NCBI RefSeq assembly: GCF_963676685.1
Contig: NC_092354.1
Location: 17,428,746 to 17,492,745, forward strand
Reading direction: 5' to 3'
Length of the DNA stretch: 64,000 bases
From: Mytilus edulis
Lineage: Eukaryota > Mollusca > Bivalvia > Mytilida > Mytilidae
Shown piece after piece: positions 22,280-33,000 of the stretch. Below the pieces are notes generated by a model that did no database searches, was not told where the DNA came from, and was given only the letters and a program-made list of their open reading frames with translations. A program made the translations under genes and the position numbers. The first letter of the stretch is position 1. Each line of letters begins with the position of its first letter.

Positions 22280-23510
22280 AACGAAATCAGAGATTAATAT
22301 CTTAATAAGATTACAATCTATGTGTGTATTTCAATAGGTTCTTTAATAAAACTAAGTTCCCCGCTGGCAGCAATCTGTGACTTGCTAAAAAGCAGTTTTT
22401 AAATTAAATTTGACAGCTTCAAGTTTTGTATTGATTTATGCAACTATTTATTAATATTTATTATCTAGACTTCAGTCACTGACACATATAATATAAGATC
22501 TTTAATAAAAGCTTTGCTTAATTAATTTCTCCATTCCAATTGTTTAAAAAGGTAGATTTTTCATTCTTGTCTTCGTAAAAAGTGATAAAAGAAAGAACTA
22601 CAAGGCTCAAATGTTTTAATCCAACTCTTTAAATTTATTTAGATAAAAAAAATTTGTTCTCCCAAAATCAAGTGTACGCCCGTGTGTACGCCCGGGCGTT
22701 TTGACGTAAACGTAGCTACGTGCATGGGCTACATAGTACATGTAGTAATAATACGTTGTCAGTACCTCGATCATTATGAACATTCATTCCATGTTCAAAC
22801 TTGGTTTAACTCTAAAGGAAAACATTTGATTTGATCTCCCATAGAGTCTATCGTTAAACAATAACTCCATTAAGGAGTCGTAGAACGATTTCCTCTATGA
22901 TATTGCCCTAAAAATACAAAAGCGCGCCATTTTTCAGTAGACGTCGGCCGACGCAAAATAGTCCAATTTTCGGCGTAGAACTACTGAGCGCCGCCGAATC
23001 ACATTTTGGCAAAAAAGGCACATCCGGTTGTCCTACTGTAATTGACCGTTTCAGAATCTAAAGAATCATGAACCAAAAAATAAAAACTACGTCACGTCAT
23101 TGGTTGAATTTTCATTGTTTATGACCTTATAATTCTTATATGATTTGCATATTAGGGAATACGTTGACATGATTGGTCGAGAGAACTTCCAGTAGTTGAT
23201 CTTGACGTTGGTTATTTTTCGATAGACGTCGTTGACCGAACTTCTTTTCGTAACCAATGTAAACAAAATGACGTTACAAATTTTATTTTCTCTGCACGTT
23301 AATCTTTAAATAAGATAAAACACAAAAACATTCGTTTGAATGATAATAAAAGTTTTTGCAGTTTACTTTTTATCAGATGAGTCATTTTTTTTGCGTTAAC
23401 CAACAAATTTATTCATGCGCCAGGCCTATTCAATGTCATAAATATACAATTTACGTGTGATAGAGGTAACGATTGTGGGAAAATATATTTCTTATCTCAA
23501 TTTTTAAAGT
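22280..23510. other. Intergenic sequence with one GC-richer patch
   Basis: 22920-23040 is GC-richer than its surroundings (GTCGGCCGACGCAAAATAG ... GAGCGCCGCCGAATCAC). No coding frame or RNA gene recognised. Confidence 0.4.
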
Positions 23511-23514
23511 ATTA

Positions 23515-23636
23515 TAAGGATTAAACGCCTATTTAAAGGAATTTATTAGTGTATAAACCGGACTTGTTTTGTTTGTGAGTGACTTGGTCGAATTTATACA
23601 CCAATAAATTCCTTACAAAGGCGTTTAATCCTATAT
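23515..23636. mobile_element. ~122-bp foldback element
   Basis: TATAAGGATTAAACGCCTAT at the left end is mirrored by AAAGGCGTTTAATCCTATA at the right. Both arms also carry GGAATTTATT(A/G)GTGTATAAA. Centre about 23562-23588. Noncoding. Confidence 0.85.
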
Positions 23637-23929
23637 TAAACCAATCAGGACGTTTTGGTGTACACTTTTGAAAATATTTCCCAGTATGCAACGGCGAATT
23701 GTAGATCCTGTCTTGCTGATAATTTTTGCTTATTTGAGTTTTATTTACATTGTAAATAAATATCTATTACGATTTTAAGATATAAAGCAAAAACACAAAA
23801 ACAATGTTATAAATCATCATCAAAGCCGGGCAACAACTCTTCTAAGGAGTTGACTGACAATTTAGATCATTGCTTGTAAAACTGCAATTTCAAGTTTCTC
23901 TGTTGTTTTTTTTTTTTTTTTTATAGTTT

Positions 23930-24195
23930 TCAAGAAAAAAAATATAAAAGAGTACGATTTTTCGTTCAAGAGCAATTACTCGTCTTCTGACAGTTTGACG
24001 TGTTCGGTCAATTGGTAGAGCTCAACATTCTGTCAGATTTTATCTTTTTATATCTGTTTTCAAAAAAATAGACACACCTCGAATTTTCCCCTATGTTCTT
24101 TTTTTAGCCATGTCGGCCATCTTAGCTGGTAGATGGAATCATCGGACACACTTTTAAACAAGCTTCATCAATGATAATAGTGGTCAAGTTTATAC
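23930..24195 (+). repeat. Molluscan interspersed repeat
   Basis: TTTGACGTGTTCGGTCAATT ... TTTTTTTAGCCATGTCGGCC ... GATAATAGTGGTCAAGTTT is a sequence I recognise as widespread in bivalve genomes. Class unknown. Confidence 0.6.
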
Positions 24196-24288
24196 TTATT
24201 TATTCTTTTATTTCAATGATCTTTTGTTATTCACAATCATGAATGTTATGATATCATATGGAACGCCATAGCTGTCTTATGTGTCTTT

Positions 24289-24760
24289 TTTATTATAATA
24301 AGGTGGGTTTGTATTATACGAAGGTGCTTTTCTATTATACGAAGGTGCTTTTCTATTATACGAAGGTGATTTTTTATTATACGAAGGTGCTTTTCTATTA
24401 TACGAAGGAGGTTTTCTATTATACGAAGGTGGTTTTCTATTATACGATGGTGGTTTTCTATTATACGAAGGTGGTTTTCTATTATACGAAGGGGGTTTTC
24501 TATTATACGATGGTGGTTGTCTATTATACGATGGTGGTTTTCTATTATACGAAGGTGGTTTTCTATTATACGAAGGAGGTTTTCTATTATACGAAGGTGG
24601 TTTTCAATTATACGAAGGTGGTTTTCTATTATACGAAGGGGGTTTTCTATTATACGATGGTGGTTGTCTATTATACGATGGTGGTTTTCTATTATACGAA
24701 GGTGGTTTTCTATTATATGAAGGTGCTTTTCTATCATGTGGATGAGCTTTTCTATTATGT
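24289..24760. repeat. 21-bp minisatellite (TTTTCTATTATACGAAGGTGG), ~22 units
   Basis: Head-to-tail 21-bp units with variants at the last three bases and GAAGG/GATGG. Because 21 is a multiple of three, frames stay open on both strands (plus 24258-24881, minus 24246-24773, plus 24517-24720). None looks like a real protein. The sequence preceding the array, CATAGCTGTCTTATGTGTCT, recurs at 25269 before a short second array. Confidence 0.93.
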
Positions 24761-25067
24761 GGATGTGGTTCACGTGATTAACCAGAAGTGTGGCGTGTCA
24801 CATGATTTGAAAACAGGGACGGGTCAATTGCTAATAAGATATGGAAAAATCTTAAATCAAGAAAATCAATTAAGTCTTTAAAAGTTTTTATAATAGAATA
24901 GAGGGACACATTTAAATGTTTTAAATCAAATCCAATCAAATCAAAATCAAATAATTTTATTGCCATATAAATCAAAAACATGATCAGTGACAAACATAAC
25001 ACAATGACATCATTTTTTCAAATATTCCTTCATCGAAATTTGCATGCGTTTTTTTTTTATAATGACC

Positions 25068-25262
25068 CATATGAGAACACACATACAGCATGCTCAGGTG
25101 ATACACCTTACCTACTGACTGTAATGTATGAGGTAAAAGGTTCATTCGGCAATCCTCGGTATAATCCGCTACTCTCCGGAATCGGCCGAGTTTTGACGAA
25201 TGGTAAAATGTTTAGTCAGCATGGTATTTTAAAGAGTCATACGAGAACACCTACAGGTGATT
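25068..25262 (+). pseudogene. C2H2 zinc-finger fossil, interrupted
   Basis: Plus-strand translation gives an HMRTH-like block, then DCNV*GKRF, a 58-bp insertion, then GKMFSQHGILKSHTRTPTG. Without the insertion and one target-site copy, the residues have the exact spacing of one finger, with the second Cys changed to a stop and the final His to Pro. It is on the opposite strand to the other finger genes. It lies between two 21-bp arrays. Confidence 0.75.
25144..25201 (+). mobile_element. Mini palindromic element, copy 2 (58 bp) in a finger fossil
   Basis: Starts ATTCGGCAATCC and ends TTGACGAAT. It is flanked exactly by GGTAAAAGGTTC (25132-25143) and GGTAAAATGTTT (25202-25213). Removing it with one flank restores finger spacing, so the flanks are best read as a target-site duplication of 11-12 bp. 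Confidence 0.8.
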
Positions 25263-25268
25263 TTATGG

Positions 25269-25370
25269 ACATAGCTGTCTTATGTGTCTTTTTATTATAA
25301 TAAGGTGGGTTTTTATTATACGAAGGTGCTTTTCTATTATACGAAGGTGGGTTTTTATTGTCCCTCTATT
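25269..25370. repeat. Short second 21-bp array
   Basis: CATAGCTGTCTTATGTGTCT, then about three TATTATACGAAGGTG units, matching the start of the 24289 array. A ~1-kb duplication or the residue of a collapsed array. Confidence 0.8.
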
Positions 25371-25784
25371 CTATTATACATGAAGTATGGAAGCAACTAT
25401 ATTCAGAAATATGCAATGGGAAAAATTAAGAGTTCCTTCAATTTTAAGAATTTTAGGTCATCCTTAATTGATAGAATTGTGTCAATGGTGTTACCAATTT
25501 AAAACATACTTTAGGTACTAAATATTATTGTTAAATATCAAACAACTGTTCCAATTTGTTGTTAAGGTTAACATTACTACTTATTGACATTATTCATTCT
25601 GTTTAAAAATTAAATTTCAAATAAATTGTAATTTGTTGTATGATTAACCGTCTAATTATTGCCGTTTTTTATATTGAAAAATACCCTTAAACAGAATAAA
25701 TGATGTAAAATGTTGAAGACTGAATGGTTAGACCTTAAAACACCTTCATTTATTATAAAAAATAAAAATTATTGCATTTTTTTT

Positions 25785-26440
25785 TATAGTAACACCATTG
25801 ACCCTTTAGTAACTTCAATGACACAAAAGTATGATCACCATTTACAACAAATTTCAAATTTTACTTTTATTAAGTACTAAACTCAACACAAAGAACACTG
25901 AGCAAAAGAAAAGGAAGTAAACATAATTCGTAGGCTAAACAATCTTAAATTATGTATGTACTAAGGTGAGGTTTTGGAATTTGTGTCAAATGTTCGGACT
26001 CCTTGGTGTTTTTCCATATAATACAATGTAAAATATTTTGCCCCATAACACCCATTTATTTTTTCATATAAGACTTAGTAGCTCATTAAAGGTCATTTAC
26101 CAAAATTTTAGAAGATTCTTATTTTTCTTTCTCTTGTTTTGAGACCTAATAATACCAATGCAAATATAAGGTAAAAGTAAGAGTCAGCCTTTTCCCGCCA
26201 TTTTTTAAATCTCAAATATCTCGAAAAGGAGGTCCATGACCTATCAATATTTTTAGCTTATTTTTATCCTTAATTGATGCTCTATCAACTTCTAGTATCA
26301 ATTTTAACTTCTTAATTTATTAATTTTTACCTAACCTCACCTAAGTACATCCTTATATAACATAACATCAATAACTAAAAATCTTAATGGTGTTACTAAA
26401 TAGTCAAATGATAGTGTCATTGGTGTTACCAGCATACATC
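25785..26440. mobile_element. Nested inverted repeats around a ~395-bp MITE
   Basis: Inner pair: ATGTACTAAGGTGAGGTT at 25956 and AACCTCACCTAAGTACAT ending at 26350. Outer pair: GTAACACCATTGACCCTTTAG at 25787, with its inverse ATGGTGTTACTAAATAGTC and GTGTCATTGGTGTTACC at 26386-26436. A direct copy of the last motif is at 25478. Interior without coding potential. Confidence 0.65.
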
Positions 26441-26639
26441 AGTATTTGAAAAAATTGTACATGTAACACATGATACAGTTGGAACATTGTTAAATAAGTA
26501 TAATATTATTCTCCCAAGTTCATTTTAGAAGGTAAAATTCCTCTATACAAATAGCAAAATCTTCCATAAAATATCCAGTAAGTTGGATTAAACGTTTACC
26601 TAATCATCCCAATACAGTTTGATTTATATATTCACTTTG

Positions 26640-27190
26640 CTATTTCGTTCTTGCACAGTGATATAGTTCATTTTGCGTCATCCCATATTCTAGCAAAGGG
26701 AGATTATCTCAGCATCACCGTTACATTTATTAATTTAGTAATAGAGATATGAAAGACATTGTAATCTTTGTAATGCTAATGAACTTGGTGATGAGTTTCA
26801 TTACTTATTCAAATGTACCTTTTTCAACAATGTAAGATCATGTAAGAGCTAAATTTTTACCTTTAAATATTATGTAAAAACCCAAATGTTTTAAAATTTA
26901 AAGAATTGATGAATACATCAGATTTATTTACACTTACTGGAATAGCAAAATTTTGCAAAAGTGTTATTAAAACCTTTTAATACATGTGCTTAATCATGTT
27001 ACTATATGTTGTACTTCCTGTCAAATATTTGTATTAATTATATATATACTATTATTGCACCTTTGTTAACCATGTTGTTCTAATGTAAATATGTTCACAC
27101 TTTTATTGTTTGTTAAAAAATGTTGTACTGACATACCCCATGTGGGGGCTTTAGTGAAATAAAATGTCTTATGTCTTATGTCTTATGTCG
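26640..27190 (+). pseudogene. 3' end of a LINE (non-LTR retrotransposon)
   Basis: Plus-strand frames give a terminal Cys-His motif RHCNLCNANELGDEFHYLF, then KCTFFNNVR, typical of the C-terminus of LINE ORF2, then decayed frames. The 3' UTR ends with a CCCCATGTGGGG hairpin, AATAAA and a (TCTTATG)n tail at about 27150-27190. The tail sequence and short length fit a 5'-truncated insertion. Confidence 0.8.
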
Positions 27191-27619
27191 TACATAAAAT
27201 AGTTAGCTCGAACTGTATGATCCTGTATGAATCTGATCTTTATATTAAAAGTGCATAAATGGTTCACATATAGATCTTATCTAAACATTAAACAGTATCA
27301 AAACAATAAGTGCATTATAGTATATAACAAAATATGCGTGCAAACAGAATCAATAGGCAACATATGCTTGTCTACCGTCTAATTCTAATTGCTAATATTT
27401 ACTGATTTTACTGTATTGTAAATTCCATTCAATTCAATTTTATTTATTTTTTAATATTCAGCAGAAAACAGTACTTCTAACAATTAAATTGAACTAATTT
27501 GATCTGACGTTGACACACGGTAATCACTCTCATGTTTTTATTTACATCGATGTCAATCATCCGGTAAAGATGAATATTCATTACTACCCTCGGTGGTTAA
27601 CGTCCCTCGATGGTTAACT

Positions 27620-29590
27620 TTAATGCCGACCCTTTAAATTACCTTGCTCACTAAACGCTTTACCACATACATCACCGTCATAAGGTTTATCACCTGTATG
27701 TATTATCATGTGTCTTTGTAAATGATAATGACTACTCAATCCTTTACCACATATATCACAATAATGAAGTGAAGCACCTGTATGGGTTCTGGCGTGTCTC
27801 AGAAAAGTATAATGATGACCAAACCCTTTACCACATACATCACAATAATGAAGTGAAGCACCTGTATGGGTTCTGGCGTGTCTCAGTAAAGTATAATGAT
27901 GACCAAACCCTTTACCACATACATCACAATAATGAAGTGAAGCACCTGAATGAGTTCTGGCGTGTCTCAGTAAAGTATAATGATGACCAAACCCTTTACC
28001 ACATACATCACATTGATGAAGTGAAGCACCTGTATGGGTTCTGGCGTGTCTCAGTAAAGTATAATGATGACCAAACCCTTTACCACATACATCACAATAA
28101 TGAAGTGAAGCACCTGAATGAGTTCTGGCGTGTCTCAGTAAAGTATAATGATGACCAAACCCTTTACCACATACATCACAATAATGAAGTGAAGCACCTG
28201 TATGGGTTCTGGCGTGTCTCAGTAAAGTATAATGATGACCAAACCCTTTACCACATACATCACAATAATGAAGTGAAGCACCTGAATGAGTTCTGGCGTG
28301 TCTCAGTAAAGTATAATGATGACCAAACCCTTTACCACATACATCACAATAATGAAGTGAAGCACCTGAATGAGTTCTGGCGTGTCTCAGTAAAGTATAA
28401 TGATTACCAAACCCTTTACCACATACATCACAATAATGAAGTGAAGCACCTGTATGGGTTCTGGCGTGTCTCAGTAAAGTATAATGATGACCAAACCCTT
28501 TACCACATACATCACAATAATGAAGTGGGGCACCTGAATGGGTTCTGGCGTGTCTCAGTAAAGTATAATGATGACCAAACCCTTTACCACATACATCACA
28601 ATAATGAAGTGAAGCACCTGAATGAGTTCTGGCGTGTCTCAGTAAAGTATAATGATGACCAAACCCTTTACCACATACATCACATTGATGAAGTGAAGCA
28701 CCTGAATGAGTTCTGGCGTGTCTCAGTAAAGTATAATGATGACCAAACCCTTTACCACATACATCACAATAATGAAGTGAAGCACCTGAATGAGTTCTGG
28801 CGTGTCTCAGTAAAGTATAATGATTACCAAACCCTTTACCACATACATCACAATAATGAAGTGAAGCACCTGTATGGGTTCTGGCGTGTCTCAGTAAAGT
28901 ATAATGATGACCAAACCCTTTACCACATACATCACAATAATGAAGTGAAGCACCTGAATGGGTTCTGGCGTGTCTCAGTAAAGTATAATGATGACCAAAC
29001 CCTTTACCACATACATCACAATAATGAAGTGAAGCACCTGAATGAGTTCTGGCGTGTCTCAGTAAAGTATAATGATGACCAAACCCTTTACCACATACAT
29101 CACAATAATGAAGTGAAGCACCTGTATGGGTTCTGGCGTGTCTCAGTAAAGTATAATGATGACCAAACCCTTTACCACATACATCACAATAATGAAGTGA
29201 AGCACCTGTATGGGTTCTAGCGTGTCTCAGTAAAGTATAATGATGACCAAACCCTTTACCACATACATCACAATAATGAAGTGAAGCACCTGAATGGGTT
29301 TTTGCGTGTCTCAGTAAAGTATAATGATGACCAAACCCTTTACCACATACATCACAATAATGAAGTGAAGCACCTGAATGAGTTCTGGCGTGTCTCAGTA
29401 AAGTATAATGATGACCAAACCCTTTACCACATATATCACAATAATGAAGTGAAGCACCTGAATGGGTTCTGGCGTGTCTCAGTAAAGTATAATGATGACC
29501 AAACCCTTTACCACATACATCACATTGATGAAGTTTTTCGCCAGTGTGTGTGTACATCACCACCCGCACTAAACCTTTTATCACATACAT
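27620..29590 (-). CDS. Array of 21 near-identical C2H2 fingers (656-aa open frame)
   Basis: After a short out-of-register start (MYVIKGLVRVVMYTHTGEK) come 21 almost identical 28-residue fingers (HYCDVCGKGFGHHYTLLRHA), one divergent finger and a final broken one (first Cys changed to Gly: YDGDVCGKAF). Helix positions -1, 2, 3 and 6 are H, Y, T, R in essentially all copies, apart from changes at HH/NH. The linker is (T/S)GASLHY instead of TGEKPY. DNA identity between 84-bp units is very high, so the array was homogenised recently. Upstream, the same gene is broken by a 2-bp deletion at about 29591 and by stops, so the ATG at 29590 may not be used and this may be the open remnant of a dead gene. 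The plus-strand 483-codon frame is its shadow. Confidence 0.7.
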   Translation of the reverse strand: MYVIKGLVRVVMYTHTGEKLHQCDVCGKGFGHHYTLLRHARTHSGASLHYCDICGKGFGHHYTLLRHARTHSGASLHYCDVCGKGFGHHYTLLRHAKTHSGASLHYCDVCGKGFGHHYTLLRHARTHTGASLHYCDVCGKGFGHHYTLLRHARTHTGASLHYCDVCGKGFGHHYTLLRHARTHSGASLHYCDVCGKGFGHHYTLLRHARTHSGASLHYCDVCGKGFGHHYTLLRHARTHTGASLHYCDVCGKGFGNHYTLLRHARTHSGASLHYCDVCGKGFGHHYTLLRHARTHSGASLHQCDVCGKGFGHHYTLLRHARTHSGASLHYCDVCGKGFGHHYTLLRHARTHSGAPLHYCDVCGKGFGHHYTLLRHARTHTGASLHYCDVCGKGFGNHYTLLRHARTHSGASLHYCDVCGKGFGHHYTLLRHARTHSGASLHYCDVCGKGFGHHYTLLRHARTHTGASLHYCDVCGKGFGHHYTLLRHARTHSGASLHYCDVCGKGFGHHYTLLRHARTHTGASLHQCDVCGKGFGHHYTLLRHARTHSGASLHYCDVCGKGFGHHYTLLRHARTHTGASLHYCDVCGKGFGHHYTFLRHARTHTGASLHYCDICGKGLSSHYHLQRHMIIHTGDKPYDGDVCGKAFSEQGNLKGRH

Positions 29591-30475
29591 CAGTCATAAG
29601 GTTTATCACCTTTATGTATTCTTGTGTGAGTCTTTTAATTACCTTGCGCACTAAATCCATTACCACATACATCACATCCATAAGGTTAGTCACCTGTATG
29701 TATTCTCATGTGTCGCTGTAAATTGGAAGACGTATTAAACCCTTTCTCACATACATCACATTTATGACGTTTTTCGCCAGTGTGTGTTGCCATGTGTATC
29801 TTCACGTTACTTCCATGTTTAAACCTTTTAACACATACATCACAGTCATAGAGTTTATCACCCTTATGTATTCTCATGTGAATCTTTAAATTACCATGCT
29901 CACTAAATCCTTTACCACACACATCACAGTCATAAGGTTTGTCGCCTGTATGTGTTCTCATGTGTCTTCGTAAATGACTGAGCCGGCTAAACCCTTTACC
30001 ACATACATCACAATCATGAGGTTTTTCTTTAGTATGTGTTCTCTCGTGTATATCACCCTTATGTATTCTCATGTGTTTCTTAAAATGACCTTGATCACTA
30101 AATCCTTTACCACATACATCACATACACGAGGTTTGTCGCCTGCATGTGTTCTCATGTGTCTCTTTAAACTACCAAGCTGACTAAACCCTTTACCACATA
30201 CATCACAGTCATGAGGTTTGTCCCCTGTATGTATTCTGTATGTCTACGTAAATGACTAAGCCGACTAAAACCTCTACCACACACATCACAATCATGAGGT
30301 TTATATCTAGTATGTGTTCTCTCGTGTATTTTTAGTTGATTACCTCCAGAAAATTCTCTAAGACAAAAATCACATTTGTGACGTTTTCCAACAGTATGTG
30401 TTCTCATGTGTCTCTTTAAGTAACTACTGTGACTAAATTCTCTCGCAGACACATGACATTTATGCAGTTTATTAC
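29591..30475 (-). pseudogene. Finger region of the 27-32 kb locus, broken by stops and frameshifts
   Basis: Two open pieces. The tail of the frame 30165-31259 holds a degenerate HKCHVSAREF finger, then CDFCLREFSGGN and CDVCGRGFSRLS fingers. The frame 29686-30156 holds about five fingers, including one fused or shortened finger (HKGDIHERTH). Lesions, minus strand: a 1-bp loss at about 30239; Lys to TAA at 29686-29688 (a substitution, not an indel); Leu to TAA at 29635-29637; a 2-bp loss at about 29591. Intact neighbouring finger paralogues make each lesion clear. An assembly error cannot explain the substitutions. Confidence 0.8.
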
Positions 30476-32560
30476 CGTCCTGTGTTCTTATTTGTCCCTG
30501 TTGAGTACCATTAATTGTGACTAAATCCTGTGTTCTTATTTGTCCCTGTTGAGTACCATTAATTGTGACTAAATCCTGTGTTCTTATTTGTCCCTGTTGA
30601 GTACCATTAATTGTGACTAAATCCTCTACCTCGTACATACCATCCTGTGTTCTTATTTGTCCCTGTTGAGTACCATTAATTGTGACTAAATCCTCTACCT
30701 CGTACATACCGTCCTGTGTTCTTATTTGTCCCTGTTGAGTACCATTAATTGTGACTAAATCCTTTACCTCGTACATACCATCCTGTGTTCTTATTTGTCC
30801 CTGTTGAGTACCATTAATTGTGACTAAATCCTCTACCTCGTACATACCATCCTCTGTTCCTATTTGTCCCTGTTGAGTACCATTAATTGTGACTAAATCC
30901 TCTACCTCGTACATACCATTCTCTGTTCCTATTTGTCCCTGTTGAGTACCATTAATTGTGACTAAATCCTTTACCTCGTACATACCATCCTGTGTTCTTA
31001 TTTGTCCCTGTTGAGTACCATTAATTGTGACTAAATCCTCTACCTCGTACATACCATCCTGTGTTCTTATTTGTCCCTGTTGAGTACCATTAATTGTGAC
31101 TAAATCCTCTACCTCGTACATACCATCCTGTGTTCTTATTTGTCCCTGTTGAGTACCATTAATTGTGACTAAATCCTCTACCTCGTACATACCATCCTGT
31201 GTTCCTATTTGTCCCTGTTGAGTACCATTAATTGTGACTAAATCCTCGACCTCGTACATACCATCCTCTGTTCCTATTTATCCCTGTTGAGTACCATTAA
31301 TTGTGACTAAATCCTTTACCTCGTACATACCATCCTGTGTTCTTATTTGTCCCTGTTGAGTACCATTAATTGTGACTAAATCCTCTACCTCGTACATACC
31401 ATCCTGTGTTCTTATTTGTCCCTGTTGAGTACCATTAATTGTGACTAAATCCTCTACCTCGTACATACCATCCTGTGTTCCTATTTGTCCCTGTTGAGTA
31501 CCATTAATTGTGACTAAATCCTCGACCTCGTACATACCATCCTCTGTTCCTATTTGTCCCTGTTGAGTACCATTAATTGTGACTAAATCCTTTACCTCGT
31601 ACATACCATCCTGTGTTCTTATTTGTCCCTGTTGAGTACCATTAATTGTGACTAAATCCTCTACCTCGTACATACCGTCCTCTGTTCCTATTTGTCCCTG
31701 TTGAGTACCATTAGTTGTGACTTAATCCTCTTCCTCGTACATACCATCCTGTGTTCTTATTTGTCCCTGTTGAGTACCATTAGTTGTGACTTAATCCTCT
31801 ACCTCGTACATACCATTCTGTGTTCCTATTTGTCCCTGTTGGGTACCATTAATTGTGACTAAATCCTGTGTTCTTATTAGTCCCTGTTGAGTACCATTAA
31901 TTGTGACTAAATCCTTTGTTCTTATTTGTCCCTGTTGAGTACCATTAATTATGACTAAATCCTCTACCTCGTACATACCATCCTGTGTTCTTATTTGTCC
32001 CTGTTGAGTACCATTAATTGTGACTAAATCCTTTGTTCTTATTTGTCCCTGTTGAGTACCATTAATTATGACTAAATCCTCTACCTCGTACATACCATTC
32101 TGTGTTCTTATTTGTCCCTGTTGAGTACCATTAATTGTGACTAAATCCTGTGTTCTTATTTGTCCCTGTTGAGTACCATTAATTGTGACTAAATTCTGTG
32201 TTCTTATTTGTCTCTGTTGAGTACCATTAATTGTGACTTAATCCTCTACCTCGTACATACCGTCCTCTGTTCCTATTTGTCCCTGTTGAGTACCATTAAT
32301 TGTGACTAAATCCTGTGTTCTTATTTGTCCCTGTTGAGTACCATTAATTGTGACTAAATCCTCTACCTCGTACATACCGTCCTCTGTTCCTATTTGTCCC
32401 TGTTGAGTACCATTAATTGTGACTAAATCCTCTACCTCGTACATACCATCCTGTGTTCTTATTGTCCCTGTTGAGTACCATTAGTTGTGACTTAATCCTC
32501 TGTTCCTATTTGTCCCTGTTGAGTACCATTAGTTGTGACTTAATCCTCTACCTCGTACAT
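30476..32560 (-). repeat. Tandem array of ~33 leader modules (69 or 48 bp)
   Basis: The unit encodes MYEVEDLVTINGTQQGQI plus RTQDG (23 residues). A shorter form lacks the seven residues DGMYEVE (48 bp). The module resembles the single leader of ZNF-A/B (MVEDKVINQNDTTETGIG) and the leaders of ZNF-D (VEDLVSN, VDDLASN ... QTQD-like). The inner part (30476-31259) is open and in frame with the first fingers. Outer units contain TTA-to-TAA stops (about 31733, 31791, 32237, 32494, 32539) and a Gln-to-stop near 31278. The outermost ATG at 32558-32560 reaches a stop after six codons. No known domain. Acidic and Gln/Thr-rich, probably disordered. Confidence 0.9.
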
Positions 32561-32609
32561 ACTATCAATATGGTTTACCTCTAGTAAATATGTTTGTTCC
32601 TGTATGTCT

Positions 32610-32611
32610 CT
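32610..32611 (-). other. Probable 3' splice site of the 27-32 kb locus
   Basis: On the minus strand a run CTTCTTTTTTTTTCC leads to TTACAG, then AGACATACAGGAAC, and the leader array begins 50 nt later. Same layout as ZNF-A, B and D. Confidence 0.6.
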
Positions 32612-32639
32612 GTAAGGAAAAAAAAAGAAGACTTAAATA

Positions 32640-33000
32640 TATATTTTGTAGATATTGTTTAGGTGCAAACAAAATCAAAGATGTGGAACATATTCTATCA
32701 TAATCATATGGCAATTAATGCAATTAGTGACTCTTCCATGTCGGTTTTGAACATAAAACTAAATATTTAATAAACAACTCCTAATGCTCAGGTTGGTTGT
32801 CATATTGTGCAACACAGTTGATAATATTGGGAAAACATAGAACTTCTTTTGTCATACAAAACACTGTCGAACATCCAAACATACTATCCACACTGATATG
32901 TGTCCACACTTGTTAAGTGCAAAAAAAAAAGATCTTTAGGTTCTAGACGCTGTATGAATGTGTACAAATTAAACTATAATGCCGCTGAATTGCTATATAA
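32640..33000 (+). repeat. Diverged inverted relative of the 37200-37450 LINE segment
   Basis: AACATCCAAACATACTATCC, TGTCCACACTTGT and CTAATGCTCAGGTTGGTTGTCA occur here and in reverse complement at 37200-37340. Probably another fragment of the same retroelement. Stops in all frames. Confidence 0.55.

Noticed and set aside
24246-24881. Long open frames on both strands (FYYTKVV and IIENHLR repeats)
   Set aside because: Products of the 21-bp minisatellite, open in several frames at once.
27769-29220. 483-codon plus-strand open frame
   Set aside because: Antisense shadow of the 84-bp finger array. It stays open only because the unit is a multiple of three and homogeneous.
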